DNA of 64,000 nucleotides from Ophioderma brevispina (lineage: Eukaryota > Echinodermata > Ophiuroidea > Amphilepidida > Ophiodermatidae). Location of the stretch: positions 1 through 64,000 of the forward strand of contig JAMKCH010078931.1 of the NCBI GenBank assembly GCA_023653785.1, written 5' to 3'. The notes under the pieces were generated by a model. That model ran no database searches and was not told the DNA's origin. It saw only the letters and a list, made by a program, of their open reading frames with translations. The stretch's first letter is position 1; every line of letters begins with the position of its first letter. This document shows positions 11,185-23,673 of the stretch, piece by piece. The translations under genes and the position numbers were made by a program.

Positions 11185-12006
11185 GCCCACAATGCTTATA
11201 TTCTTTGAATATAACGAGCGCGAAACCGAGAACCCCGCGAAATTCTAATTTGTTTATATTTCCCTAGATATCTAGGAAAACATTTCTCGGGGGGCCTTAA
11301 ATCTCACGGCTAATGAGAAAAATATGACGTTCTTTCTTCCATTCCAAGTCTCAATTTTCTCCTGCGTTGCAGCGAGTTGTGTTGGCCAAACTGCAGTTTT
11401 TACCCAAATTACTCCATTGCGGTACGTACCGCACACTAAAGTTAAAATTCAATTTAACTAAATGTTGCGTGAGTTGGGGGGGGCAGAAAGTGATCGATAT
11501 ATCGTATCGGTAAAATAGCGCACAGCTGCAAATCAAGGTATGAATGGATAAGTTTGTTGACCAGGTCACCCACTTTAAAATGTAATGAGTATTGGTAGGT
11601 TTCACATACATCTCTCTGGTAAGTGACTACCAAGGTGCAAATAATAACAACATTACATGTGTCCCACAAAGTCCTCTAAAGTTTGTGAAAGGGGGGGTTG
11701 GTTTAATTTGCGTTTCTTGAAGTTACATATAATAATCTGATCTCAATTCAGTATTTGCAGTACCATTCGATAGATCCATCTCCAGAAAACACGATAAAAA
11801 TGTGTTTTCAGTAGGGAAAAGGATAATATTGTAAACAAAAATTGACTGAAACTGAAATACATGTTTTTTCCTATCATTTGATTTAATTTTTTATTTTCCC
11901 CAAAGCGTTTAATGTATAGATTAGAGTTCAGGTAAGAATCAACTCGCATCTACACAATTTTTTTTTTTAATTTGAGCAAGATGTAATTACTCGCCCTTGT
12001 CAAGTT
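11185..12006. other. No gene recognised
   Basis: Stops in all frames. Contains a G-run near 11478 and an AT-rich remainder. No feature could be supported. Confidence 0.45.
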
Positions 12007-12305
12007 TTAAGGTGCAACAAGAGATTTTGAGGCATCTTGTATTTGTGTTACAGAAATGTCCTTAAATAAAAAAGCCCGATTTGATTTGCTTAATTTCCAC
12101 ATAAAACATAGGCGGAATTTCGTATTGCTCCTATACGAAATTTACAAAATCAAACAATTTTTGTACCAAAGAAACATTTCTATCTGAATCCTTTCAAATG
12201 GGGATATGGAGGGAAGCGTTTACATCAGAAGTCAATGCAGTAGCTTTCCAATTTTTTTTAGGGATCCTTGATAATGAAATATTAAATCTCTTTTTGCACA
12301 CTTAA
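12007..12305 (+). mobile_element. TTAA-flanked element, family A, copy 1
   Basis: It starts TTAAGGTGCAACAAGAGATT and ends AAATCTCTTTTTGCACACTTAA. The internal landmark TTTTTGTACCAAAGAAAC and the GGGGATAT block are shared with the best copy at 41568. Length is 299 bp against 354 bp for that copy, because of internal deletions. No coding capacity. Confidence 0.75.
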
Positions 12306-14933
12306 GTGCTCTGAAATGATTTATAATACCACAAGTTGTGTAAAGATGCGTTTGAAATTTATCCTTCTTGTAAGTAGTTGTAATTAAAAACATATTTACA
12401 TTAAATATCAAGACATTTAAAAATTGTCCTAATATAAAAAAATTGTTTTCAAATTGTTTATTATAAAAGCACTTCAGTTTTTCCCAAACCGAATTTGGAC
12501 ATTGACCTGATTTCAGTTTATAATAATGTTTTCATCTTAGTATGAGAACGGCCTTCACCCCATCCCCCATCTGTAAAGTTTGCACTGATATTCAATCCAT
12601 TTTGATGGAGAGCTAAAAACGTATTTTTTTAAAAACCCATAGAGTACCGTGTAAATTAATATTGTTCGACACAAATGGGGACACATTTTTGCTCAATCAG
12701 ACTTCCAAACCAAACATGCTTCAGCCTTAGATTTCACAGGGAATTGAGAAATTTTTCGCACAAATGGTCCAAAAATCACCAAATAAACAAATTTAAAAAG
12801 ACCATTTCCAATAAATAAAATCGTGGGGGGAGGGGGTGTGGGCTGTGGGATGAAAGAGCTTTAACTTGTATGTAAAAATGCAAATTCTACAAAAAAAAAA
12901 TCACATTAAAACCGATTGAAAGGTATTTGTCATGTAGTTTCATAATAACCTTAAAAAAGAGATGTACTTCTGATCCTGTGCAGGTTGCGATAAGACTTCC
13001 CGTACATTGGATGTTAGATGTTATCATACCAAATTATAAATTCTTCACATAATATAGCTTCTTCCGGTACAATGTCTTGCAATGAAAGCAACTTTTATTT
13101 TGTTGTCGATTTAAATGGATTCATCATTAGTTGACATACAAAATTTCAAATAGTATATGTGACAAACTTGCCTCAATCAGATAAGAGAGTCCTGTAGATC
13201 TATTTTGGTTGTAATATGTTATTATTTTTTAATTTCTGAGTTCGAATGAGCGAAAATGTGCCCATTTTGGTCGTCTAATATTAATTAACACATCTTAATG
13301 GGGATTACAAAATCATAGTTTTAGCTCAAAGTCACATTATGAATGGGATGGTTAAACATTGCCGCGAACCTTACAGATAGGGTTTTGGGTGAAGGCCATT
13401 CTATCAAATGAACTTACAAACACACCTACACACGGGTATAAGCCCACCTTCGTTTATAAGCACACCCCCAATTTTTATTAAAGAAAATAACAGAGCTAGC
13501 AATACACTCGGTAGTAAGCCCAGTGGTAATTTTAAGCACTTAGGAAACACTGTGTCATTAATTAAACAAACAAAATCACATTTAAAACTTGAACTATTCG
13601 ATATAGCCATCCATGTAGGGCCCAACACATTGGGATGGCTTGTTGGCTAGTATAAGTAATTGAGGATGTGATGGGAAATTTTGAACTTTATTTTGCAGTT
13701 TTATTGTACAATTTTAAAGTGTAAAATTAAAAATGGCATCTGGTGAATAATATTCTGACTCTTGAAATGTTTGTAATTTTGTATATTGAATTTGCTCCCA
13801 AGTTCTAGCCCTCCCCGGGTATAAGCCCACCCCTCTTTTTGAGTAAAATCTCCGTTTAGGTGGGGCCCCTTAAAGATGGTTTACAAAAAGGACCCAGGAC
13901 AATGATATACACAATGTGTCTCATTTGTCAACTCCAAGCCTACACATAATTGGAAGGGGAAATTAAGATGAAAATTGAAATTGATAATTCAGTAAATTTG
14001 TCTAAAATTTCATGGGTGGAACACTATTTGGTCGGATTACAACGAGTAGGTACTCCATGTGGAAGGTTTTTGGGCGAGTATACAAGTACTAAGTAAAAAA
14101 AATGCTTATTGAAACATAGTGGACACTATTTAATTTTCCTTGCAGCATTTGAGTTCTTTTGTTTAAAAAAAAAAGCTATAAAATGTCACAAACTTCACTT
14201 TTAAGTCTGGTGGAAAAGAGAGTCTCTTTAATCATATTTTGTGTGAACCCCTTGAAAAGATGGGTATTTCTGCAAAATTCTTTATTTTGGAGAATGAGAA
14301 GAGAAATGTAATGTCACTGTTTCCATGGTAACCCAGTACAGATTTTCAATGTTATACAGGTCTCCATTTAGAGAGCTGTGTGGCGGAGTTATGTGTTCAT
14401 TGGTATACTTGGTACCAGAACTTACCAGTCCTGAACTTATCACTGTGTACTTAAACACACCCACGGCTGTACACAAACCTGTTCAATTCTATGTGTATGA
14501 TTGAGGTGCAGAGCCAGTGGAAGGAAAGAAATAAAATGATTTGTTGAATGTACTCTACAGCTGGGATTTTTATTCATGGAAATAAGAGATCTTTAGTGCA
14601 AGGAATTCTAAAAAAATAGCACTAAAAGTATTGAGCTCCGACCCATGGTTAATTTCTCTATAGACAAAGTGCACAATGAAGAAGAGGTCTATAGAAAAAG
14701 GTACTGCTATGATTACTAAAAAGTAGCATCTGATGGGTCAATAAGTTTTAGAAGGCCACAAATGTAGACTACAAAATATGATGTGTTTAACCTATTGAAG
14801 AATGTGATCAACCTGGGGAGTGGGGAGGAATGGTGTACCCCAGAGATCTGGGTGTACAATTTAGAAAACCATGTATTCCAAAAACTATTAGAAAAAAAAA
14901 AAAAAAAGGTGGAAATATTAAAAAAAGGCAAAT
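12306..14933. other. No gene recognised; short dispersed repeats
   Basis: Two short matches of the type GGGTATAAGCCCACC occur at about 13435 and 13817 in the same orientation. A G-run lies near 12824 and an A-run at 14891-14908. Open frames on both strands at 13404-13650 are mutual shadows with no recognisable domain. Confidence 0.45.
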
Positions 14934-15143
14934 TTAAAGACACTATCAGTGATTGCTAAATCAGAAAAAAAAACTAAAAAAAAAAAAGATTTTGCCATAA
15001 ACAAGTATAGGTATCCTCACATACACTACAAGTTAAGACCAAAAGCAACCTAATAAGACAATTTTTGATTAGTCATTACTGTCGTACATCATGGTTACCC
15101 CACCATGGGAGTTGGAAGGCAAAAATTATGAACTAGTTCTGGC
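14934..15143 (+). mobile_element. TTAA element, family B, right-truncated
   Basis: The left end TTAAAGACACTATCAGTGAT matches the family B terminus at 9783, and the internal block GTATCCTCACATACACTACAAG aligns with that copy. The matching right end is missing; the sequence runs directly into the family C element at 15144. It may have been cut by that insertion or by a later deletion. Confidence 0.6.
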
Positions 15144-16957
15144 TTAAAGGGATTAGCAGCGATGTGATAATCCGAAACATCGGAAAAAATCTCAAATTCA
15201 TATTTTTATAATTTTGTTACGCATGGAGTTGCGAACCTAACCTGCAAGTGGTTGGCTTGAAAATCAGTGTATGAAAGACAAGTCAGTACTTTTGTATCGA
15301 TTCTGTTTAATTTGATACGTGCGTATCAAAAATACTGCTTGAGTCAAAATAGCCTTCCTGATGAAATCTCAGATTTCAGCGTGATATTGTGCTCCATGGA
15401 TCAATATAGTTTGACCACAAACACCAACGTTATTGATTTTTGTTATTCAGTACTGGTGTGAACCAGAATCAGCTGTTTAGTGCACGTGGAGTGCCGTTGC
15501 TGTATGGCTATTTGCAGGAGACGGTATGACAAATTCCTCAATACGCGAAGGGGGGAACCCCGACCCTCCACACAGCCAGGAGAGGGGGGGGGGTTATAAA
15601 GGAATCAGCCTACCCATCGCCACTTCCCCACCGGTCTCATCCCCTTTCAACCGCACCCAATCTTGACAGACTACCCACCAACCACCTCTTTCCCTTTTAT
15701 CACTCTTCGTCGCCTTAAATACTCCCATCCACTTTTTTCCCCAACTCACGTCTACTACCGCGTCCTACTCCCCAACCTCTCTCAACAATCTTACCGTTTC
15801 CCCTCCCGAACCCTCGCCCCCACTTCACATCACGATCCTCTCCGTCCTTTTGCTATACCACTTCCCACTTACTCTCATCACACTGCCATCCTATTATGCA
15901 AAGCATCCCTTCCATTCCCATTTCTCCTTTTTCCCACAACACGCTTATATCTATTCCACTACCCTTCTCACTCGCCAAATTCACGAAACCAGCAAACCAC
16001 CCGCTCCATTGTCACCACTTTACCGTCCTACTCACTCCACCCCTCCCCTCCTAACTTTTCACGTCTTGACTAACCCCGACCCCTTCCCCCAACCAATATT
16101 TCCCACTCAACTCCCCCATTTGTCCCTCGACCTCTTGCCGCTCCCTCCTACTACCCCAACTTAAATCCTACTCTCACCTCCCGTCCCCTCTCACTGCCTC
16201 CCACAGTTCGCCTCCCCCTACCACATCCTCACATCTGCCCCCTCCCTTACACCCCCAACTTACAGACTCTCGCCCTCGAACAGCCACCCGCTAATCCACC
16301 ACCGCGCGGCCCGGCCATCCCCTCCGCCAGTAGCTTCCTTGCAATGTCTGCCAACACATCTCTACTAACCCCCTTCCATTTGCCTCTGCTTATCCCCTCT
16401 CGCAACCTTCCCCCACAATACACCCTATTTTCACATCGTCCCGCCTTCCTCCCTGTCCTTAATCAACCCTACTTCCCTACTGTTTGCCTCAAGTCACACC
16501 TCAATATCCTACCATCTCCTCTGCGCTCGTGCCGCCGCCCATAGACCTCCATTGTGCCCCTGCCTATGCTCTTACTACCCATGCTAATCCCTGCTCCCCC
16601 ACGCTGCTCCGTTCTTCCCTTCCCGACACCCCCCTCCCCACTCCCACCCCTTATATCTCCACGCCCGCCTCCCTCCCTTACTTGCCCCCGCCACTTGCCC
16701 CCATTAAATACTTCGATTTCCCTGCCCAATCCCGCACTGAACAGCACCCCATACGCCCTCCCTTTACCCCTAATCTCCACCCACGACCACCCCACCCCCC
16801 CGTTCCCAGCCCCCACTCTTCCTTCCTCCCTACCCCACATACTCCCCTTCTCAGCAATGATAGGAATTGTACACACTTATCCTGATTTATAAGTTAAAAA
16901 ACATGCATTTTCACCATTTTTTCGGTTCTCACGTATTATCGCCGCTAATCCCTTTAA
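15144..16957. mobile_element. TTAA-flanked 1.8-kb element, family C, with polypyrimidine core
   Basis: The left end TTAAAGGGATTAGCAGCGAT at 15144 is matched in inverted form at the right end, where AT...CGCCGCTAATCCCTTTAA finishes at 16957. Both ends carry TTAA, and the TIR is about 20-25 bp. The element is 1,814 bp, much longer than the 0.3-0.6 kb TTAA elements nearby. Most of the interior (about 15545-16860) is G-poor C/T/A sequence without a credible gene. No transposase domain is visible, so it is non-autonomous, or its interior has been replaced. Confidence 0.65.
15545..16860. repeat. Long G-poor, pyrimidine-rich low-complexity tract
   Basis: About 1.3 kb in which one strand is mostly C and T with some A and very few G. 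There is no fixed repeat unit. Open frames of 100-136 codons on both strands result from the lack of stop codons in such biased sequence, and their Pro/Ser/Thr/Leu-rich or Gly/Arg-rich products should not be taken as proteins. The tract is enclosed by the family C TIRs. It resembles the CT-rich block at 19225-19515. Confidence 0.7.
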
Positions 16958-17292
16958 AAAGGCATGAGTGTACATAGAAAAATCCTGCCCCCCCACTTCC
17001 AACAATCAGGCGTCGTGGAAACGTTGGTAAAAGCTGCAATGTGTTTTTAAAGTGGTCTGTCGTCAGCAAGAACCTTTGGACAGCAGGATTATGCGTGTAG
17101 GCGTTACACATTGGATACACTTGAAATGGTTATAATCCAGCCTCAGTGCATTGGCTAGATCAGGTTTATACTTGGTTGCTTCTGAATCAAAAAAGGGCTT
17201 CTGTAAGGGTACATAAGTGGTCGCCAAAGGTAAGTTAGGGGTCCCTGAGATCAGTCTGTTTAGTGAGCTCACTAATTACACATACCATCTTG

Positions 17293-17587
17293 TTAAAGTA
17301 CTAATTTTTGCCTGATGTAAGCTTTCATCAAAATAGCCCCATCTGAAAGGATTAAGCTGAGTGATTTCTTTGGTACAAAAATTATATTTCTAATTTCATT
17401 AGGAGCAAATAAGGAAATTCAGCCTGTTTTATATTGAAATATTAGCAAAGCACATTCACCTTTATTCTCTTTTAAGACTTTGTAAGCAAAGTACAAGGTA
17501 AGGAAAGGTTTGGAGGTCTAAATCTATATGAAATTAATTATGAAAAAATATTTCGGGGTGCCTCCAAAAGATCTCGTGCACCTTTAA
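17293..17587 (-). mobile_element. TTAA element, family A, copy 2 (one end lost)
   Basis: In inverted orientation, the sequence ends at GATCTCGTGCACCTTTAA (17584-17587 is the TTAA). It contains the family landmark TTCTTTGGTACAAAAATT and the CCCCATCTGA block. The other TIR, about 45 bp in the 41568 copy, is absent, and the match begins at the internal AAAGTACTAATTTTTGCC. Confidence 0.7.
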
Positions 17588-17984
17588 GTGCTTTTTGATT
17601 TTGATCATTACCTGGGCTGTCCTTTAATATGTACATATATAACATACCCTAGTTGGGACCCACTATCACGTTTTTAACCAAGGCAGTTCTTCAACCATGC
17701 GTCCGCCCCTCATCACAATCGGTATTGAGGATTACCAAAGGCCTTTAATCCACCCACATAACATGACCCTAAATCCGGGACACCTCATTTGGGGCTTGGG
17801 TAAGTTTGGGATCATAGCATTTGATTGTGGCAGAAAAACGAATGGCCTAATGAATCTACGTGGTCTTCCGATTCGTTTGGCTACAATGGACCAAAATGCC
17901 CAGACCAAAGATACACCCACAGAACACAGTGATTTTTTAGTCGTGCTCTACGCAAGCCAGGGGCAAGAAAAAAATTGTATTTGA
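17588..17984. other. No gene recognised
   Basis: Unassigned sequence between a family A element and the LINE fragment. Open frames at 17697-17984 carry no recognisable domain. Confidence 0.4.
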
Positions 17985-18830
17985 CATTTGGGCACTTTTC
18001 CAATAACAAAAAAAGGATAGTTATTTCCACTGAGCATTGCAATCTGTTGGATCGGTGCAAACTCCAAAATTGGATATCCCGTACAGGGCGCAGACACGAC
18101 TTGCAGCTTTTTGAGGGCACCCCGAGTGATGGCTAGCAGATTACTGTTACAAATTTGTGACTTAAAAGTTCTAATGAGCGAGTCTCTGAGAACATTCGGT
18201 ACGACGTTCCATTGGGCAATGTCGAGGCAAAGAAAGGTACTGTAGAGTCTTGTTTGGTTAAGGCGAGGAATGCATATGATGTAGAAACTTTGTCTGATAT
18301 CTGTATTGCGATTGTTTAAACTTGTGAAGGTCATAAGGAGACTAATTGGTGGTGAGCTTTGTAAAGGAGAGTTAGACGAGCGCGGAGATGTCTTTCTCAG
18401 GCTCTTCCATCCCAACGTTGAACCTTGATGAACACGTACTGGTCTGCCAGTAGTCCGTTGAACAAATTTTTGCTGCTCTATTCGGAAACAGCTTCAATAG
18501 CAGCAATGTACGACTGTGATAAGGGTCCCAAATAGTAGAAAGTACTTAAGTAGGGCCTGCAAAAGAGTTTTATAAGCAGTATCCTTGACCATTATGTTTG
18601 CAGTTGTATAGATTGCGACATAATAAACCGAGAGTTTGTTGGCTTTGGTGACTGTATTATTAATATGATTATTCCAACTAGCCTTATATGATGTTAATAA
18701 ATAGATAAGTATGATTATCCAACATCTGGAGTTCAGTCCCATTCATTGACTTACTATAAACAAGCGGTTTATGCTTGTGAGTGATGTGCAGCGAAACATT
18801 TCTTGGTAGTGAATTTCAGGCAGCTACATT
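17985..18830 (-). pseudogene. LINE (non-LTR retrotransposon) reverse-transcriptase tail, fragment
   Basis: Read on the minus strand, the conceptual product passes through the C-terminal part of a non-LTR reverse transcriptase. The steps are MNGTELQ; WNNHINNTVTKANK; TAYKTLLQALLKY; WDPY-like and IEAV..RAAKFVQR (typical LINE thumb motifs); then LYSTFLC..AQWNVVPN.LRDSLIRTFKSQ, the usual 'WN.LP...R.S..TFK' ending. Several one-base shifts and stops are needed to join these pieces. The endonuclease and catalytic palm are missing, as expected for a 5'-truncated LINE copy. Sequence below about 18100 is probably the 3' UTR. The style suggests a CR1/L2-like lineage, which is a tentative assignment. Confidence 0.75.
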
Positions 18831-19224
18831 TAAGTGTTCAGATTCCTAAGACCAGACTTCTTTCAGTGAGCCCGTTTTATATCAGTAAAACATGTAGCCC
18901 TGAGTTATATCATAGAAGATGTTATCTGCTACATTTGAAAGATCGTAGTCTTGATTTTTACAAAAAGAAAATTGTTTATTTTTTGCTTTTTTTAAGTTTT
19001 TTATTTTTTTCTTGAATTTTAGATTTCCAGTCTGTTTTTATACTCGGTTGCTATTTTATTAATTTTCTCATAATGAGTTACTTTGTTTCACTGGTTTTTA
19101 AAAGATTGTTTTGGAGTTATGGGAACTTTTCTTGAAAGATTGTGATCTTCTAAATGAGGACATCGATTTGAGCTTACGTTATTTCCCAAGACTGATCTTC
19201 CAACCATGTGAACAAGCAGCCACA
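18831..19224. other. No gene recognised
   Basis: T-rich sequence with stops in all frames; no feature supported. Confidence 0.45.
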
Positions 19225-19515
19225 TAGACATGGCGAGGAGGCGACCTCACCTCCCGACCGCACTCCTGCTTTTCCCCAACCTACTCTCACGGTCACAGAT
19301 ATCCCTTTCACTGTTATTCCCATTCAGTCCAACTAAATCACCTCCATCTCCCCCTTCACATCATCACCCCCCCCCACTCTTGCTCACCCTCCCCACTCTC
19401 CTCCATCTTCAATGCAACCTGCTCTATTCCCACCCACGTCCCTTCATATTCACTCTCTCGCTCTCCACCTCGTTATTCTCCTTCTCCTCACCCCTCTACA
19501 CTTCTCGCTACCAAG
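19225..19515. repeat. Pyrimidine-rich low-complexity block
   Basis: About 290 bases of C/T-rich, G-poor sequence with a C-run near 19368. It encodes a Leu/Pro/Ser-rich open frame only because of its composition. It resembles the core of the family C element, but I could not find TTAA TIRs around it. Confidence 0.6.
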
Positions 19516-20246
19516 GAAAATATCGATAGGATTATTGGACTGAAAAAAGGACCACACAAAAAAATTACTTATGTTAACCTATCATTGTACGCGACATTAT
19601 AAAGAGACTGAGATTTTCAGAAAGAAAGCACCCCAATTTTTTCGAAGCTGTTTTTTTTTTGCATAGTTGGAATGCTTTACCAATGTATTAGATCACACCT
19701 GGAGTGAATAAGGCCGAATACGCCTCTATGTAATAAGATGAGTTAGCTACTTTCTGTCTGCACGACAGAAAGTCAAAGCAGTGTGCTATGGGGATTGATT
19801 ACGATCGTTAGGCAAGTCAAACAAGGGATTGCTGTTTTTTTTGTACTTGTTTGTCCAATTACCTTCGGAAAGTTTTGGTAGGTGGTCTACAATCGATCCT
19901 GTGCAATTTGGAGAAATTCGTATCATAAAAATTCTCCTCCTGTCACGTTAAACATTCCATTAAACATGTCACTTTAACAAAAGTTGATATCTTTGGACAA
20001 CGGGCAAATTTACCGGAGACAGTACATTTTACTTTTGATCATATCCATGCCCATGTCCCAACACCAAAGATCGCTCTTCAGACAACGTACATTTAGTATT
20101 TTCAGGATTAGTTTGCAGACAAGAATGATGTATATGACAAAAACTAATGAAATCTTGAGTCAGCCTTCAAATGCACATGTCCAAGGCGGCCATTTTAGTA
20201 AGCATTTTGCTTCTATATCAAAAAGGCATGATTGTGTCAGCTACCC
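19516..20246. other. No gene recognised; small hairpin
   Basis: A hairpin with a perfect 9-bp stem, CTTTCTGTC/GACAGAAAG, lies at 19750-19772 around a TGCAC loop. No coding or repeat structure was seen in the rest. Confidence 0.45.
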
Positions 20247-20843
20247 TTAAAGGCTGACTCAGAGATTTAGTGAATACAATGTTTTGTGTAATAAGTAAAA
20301 ATAAGCCCAACTAGAACTATAGATAGCAACCTAAAATGCACAATTCCAAAGTTTAAGAGATCCGATCTTTCGTTTTGATGCAATATAACATTATGACAGT
20401 ATTACGTGCCATAGGATCCCGGGGGCTCACTCAAGATGGATACGACCGTATGTCGTTACCAAAAATCGCGGAAAATATGGCACGCGGAGGAGGGCGAACA
20501 TAGATGTGAACCCCTGTTGTAATAGTTTTGGTCCATATGGATCACAAATCAATATCCAAGGGGATAGAACCACCATACGATTGGTTCATTAACCACACAT
20601 GGCGTTCCATATTTGTCCACGCGTTTTGGCAAAGCTTGGTAACGATCATGCGGTCAGTGGTGCCGGCTGGGTGAGCCACCGGGCATAGGATACCGTGTAT
20701 ACAAAAATTCCGATCCAGATTTAAAACAAGTGTATTTTTAGATGAAGACTTCGATTTGAGCTTAGCTAGTATGTATATGCAAAAACACGATTTCTTGAAA
20801 ATTGAGGGCGCCATTCTCAGGAAGTTTCTGAGTCAGCCTTTAA
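20247..20843. mobile_element. TTAA-flanked element, family D
   Basis: Left end TTAAAGGCTGACTCAGAGAT and right end GTTTCTGAGTCAGCCTTTAA give a perfect 17-bp TIR including TTAA at both sides. Length is 597 bp. Internal open frames are short and unremarkable. The terminus differs from families A-C beyond AAAGG. A partial match to the same TIR (GAGTCAGCCTTCAAA) lies just outside at about 20157, suggesting a second, older family D end next to this one. Confidence 0.75.
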
Positions 20844-22397
20844 ATTTCACCGATTTTTTCTTTTACTGTAAAATGTGACAATTACACTGGTTATGGATAT
20901 ATGACAAAAATAATGATACAAACAATCTTGCAAAATATCAGTTATGCGTGGTAGCATTGATTTATTATGTAATGCTTTACAAAGCTTCGTGGATGGCGCA
21001 TATTTACACACAAAACCCCTCCTGGCCCCCTCAAGGCCAAACTATGCCAATTGGATAAAAATTTCCATTTCCCCCAATTATCCATTTTTGCAATCCAATG
21101 AGGTCCAAACAAGACTTGTCTTAGGTGTACATTTTTTATTAGATGCTTTCAAATGATGACCCTGCTTATTTAGGAAACCATCTCGAAATAACAAACAAAT
21201 TGTATATGTTATGACCCTGCAGAATCTACACTATTTAAAAATGGTTAAAAAAAAAGTGTGGGTCAACCATGAAAATGCATTTTGAAACCCGCTCACGTCC
21301 TGCCTGAAACAGGAAAACTAGACATTAGAAGAATAGGCACATTGTTTCTTAAAAAAATCCCATTTTTACAGGTATGAAACTGATTAAGAGAAAAAAGTGT
21401 AAAAAAGAGACAAAAACCATACTGACCATCACCTTTTACCAAGGTAAAATAAGCACTGTAAGACCACCCAAAATGATATACAAAACATGATGAGATGTGG
21501 GGGTCTGAGGAAAAAAAGGAATGATTACATACCCAAAAAATTACGACAGCAATAAATAGAATGTTTTCTTTACAATGCAATGCACTCACTTTCTCTATCC
21601 CTGTCACCCCTTTTTCGCTTATGTTGCACTTAAACACTGGCTTTGACTAATTGGGAACGAAACCGCCCCCCATTGGGGGGAATGCGTCAGTACAGGAAAT
21701 TTACTGAGGTCAGGGGGGTAGGACATGCCAACCTAACAGCAACAGCAAATTCAAAACGGCATCAACTTCCCGGTGCTAGTCTGTTTCAAAGACTTAACGG
21801 TAGGGGGCGCTCTTACGCATACGAACGTTACACCACAGACTTGACTAAAGGACTGGCATGATCACGAATATTAAATCTAAATGGACGTTATTGGAAATTA
21901 ACTATTTTGCAGCGGGTTAATCCACGAACCCCGACGGATTTTGAGCCACTAAATATTTTCTTAATTATCATGATTTATAAGATCTTTTGAACAAAGTTGA
22001 AGAGTGATTTTTTTAAGTCATGGGACCGGACTGCCATAGTAAATGCACGTCGCACTTCCCAAATTTCAGTTTGAAAATCCAATGCCCAAATCGAGCAGAT
22101 CGTGTCATACCCCCCACTGCCTGAGGTGGTGAGGCAATTATAGAGGGCAGCAGTCACCTATCTCTAACTGACCAGACAGTGTAGGACACCCCCCCCCCCT
22201 GGCCCCTCCCATATTTAGGAACTGATGAATTTGGGCTGGCGACTTCACTGTAGCATAACTAACTTTAAAATAGCACTTGAAAAACAGATTGCCCTGTTGG
22301 GGTACTAATAAATCATACTAAATAGGTGGGTCAATGTGGATAAAATTAAATTTCCAACTACTTATGAAGGAAATGTATGCAGTAATTACTTGAGGCA
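20844..22397. other. No gene recognised
   Basis: An open frame of 114 codons (minus strand, 21293-21637) and one of 72 codons (plus, 21643-21861) show no domain. CCCCCCATTGGGGGG at about 21666 is a GC hairpin. A C-run lies at about 22188-22200. Confidence 0.4.
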
Positions 22398-22424
22398 CCC
22401 CCCCGCCCCCCCACCCCCCCCCCC
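22398..22424 (-). repeat. C-run cluster (G-quadruplex-capable on minus strand)
   Basis: Runs of seven, seven and twelve C separated by single bases give at least four G-runs on the minus strand, enough for a G-quadruplex. A second C-run lies near 22188. Run lengths here are unreliable in noisy assemblies. Confidence 0.6.
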
Positions 22425-22477
22425 AGGCTATGGATGAAGCTAGAATTTTCAACAGACTAACTGCAGTCCTGTGCTGG

Positions 22478-22678
22478 TATTAGAGGGAGCTAACTTTGGA
22501 CCTGGGTTTAAACCAGAGTTATCCTTAATGAGTGTAACTTTTTTCCTTTCAAAATACTGGGAAGGTTAAATGTAATGGGTTGAGAAAATTCCTCATGGAT
22601 GGGCCGGAATGGCCCATTCATGAGGAAATTTTCTCATCCGAGAGTATGTTGGAAGGAAAAAAAGATCCACTCATGTAG
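22478..22678. mobile_element. MITE family M3, copy 4 (right-truncated)
   Basis: It begins with TATTAGAGGGAGCTAACTTT and shares GGGTTTAAACCAGAG and TTTTTTCCTTTCAAAATAC with the other copies. The centre is a strong hairpin: GAGAAAATTCCTCATGGATG is mirrored by CATTCATGAGGAAATTTTCTC around a GGCC...GGCC core. The right TIR is lost after GATCCACTCATGTAG. Confidence 0.7.
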
Positions 22679-23351
22679 ACAATGTATAACAATGCATAAA
22701 AATTGTATTTTTTGGACAAATACACATGTTAAGCTTACGCACTTTTTTCCAATACAGCAGTGCAAAAAATGAACTTTGATAAAGGGGCAGATGTTTATTA
22801 TTTTGAAGAAAAAAATGTGATAGTGGTTTAATATGATTAGATATTAAAAAGGCATCACTAAAAAAGAACACGAAAATGTTTGCAATTTGTATTACTAAAA
22901 ACAAAAACTCAATATAAAGTCCACTTATTTGATTTTATAAAATAAGCCCCAATACCAACTTCACCAAATGGCAATGACCTTATGAATGGATAATTCACCA
23001 TCACCACCTCAACTTTTATCATAAAAATAATATCATCATAGTAACCAATTTAGATTGAGGCTCTGTTCCTTGAAAGATTTATGTACCTATATATACAAAT
23101 AGGAATAATCAACATGCAAATAACTTTTTCATCATCTTGACCACACATTTCAATGTTTCAGCCGGTATACTTATAGGAAAACATTAAGTATAGTAGATTA
23201 CACAGACTACATGCCGCAAGATATTCTACTGGAAAATTACAACCAAACAATTTTCTGCAGCAATTATTTACGTTCTCTTTGTTTTGAAAAAAAAAACACA
23301 AGTAAATGACGTATATCAAGAAAGACAAAAACTGAGATAGCGGTATCAAGT

Positions 23352-23385
<34 letters not shown>

Positions 23386-23409
23386 ATATTTAAGAAATCA
23401 CGAGCATGG
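22679..23409. other. No gene recognised; 28-base T-run
   Basis: A T homopolymer of 28 bases lies at 23354-23381, directly before a hAT-like MITE. No gene is visible in the rest. Confidence 0.5.
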
Positions 23410-23673
23410 CAGTGGCAGGGGCAAACGGGGGGGGAGGGGAGTGAAATTTTTTGGGGGGGGGGCAAAAGTGAAAATTTTCTAGGGGGGAAAAAAGTATCAA
23501 ATATTTTGATATTTGTAACCAATCTGGCCCAAATCGCTGATTTTCCCAACATTTGATGATTTTTGCCCCAAACGCCAAATTTTGCAACATCACTCATTTT
23601 TCTTGGCCAGGGGGGCAAACTAGGGGGGCAAGAAAAAAATTTTGGGGGGAAAAGCCCCCTGCACCCGCCACTA
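23410..23673. mobile_element. hAT-like MITE with G-run interior
   Basis: It starts CAGTGGCAGGGGCAAACGGG and ends CCCCCTGCACCCGCCACTA, so the ends pair as CAGTGGC.GGGGCA-type TIRs. CAGTGGCG-type termini are typical of hAT elements. The interior is full of G-runs and T-runs and contains AATATTTTGATATTT. No clear 8-bp target duplication was found. Confidence 0.6.

Noticed and set aside
15663..16892. Several overlapping 100-136-codon open frames on both strands
   Set aside because: They follow from the G-poor pyrimidine-rich composition; products are Pro/Leu/Ser/Thr-rich or Gly/Arg-rich in every frame alike.
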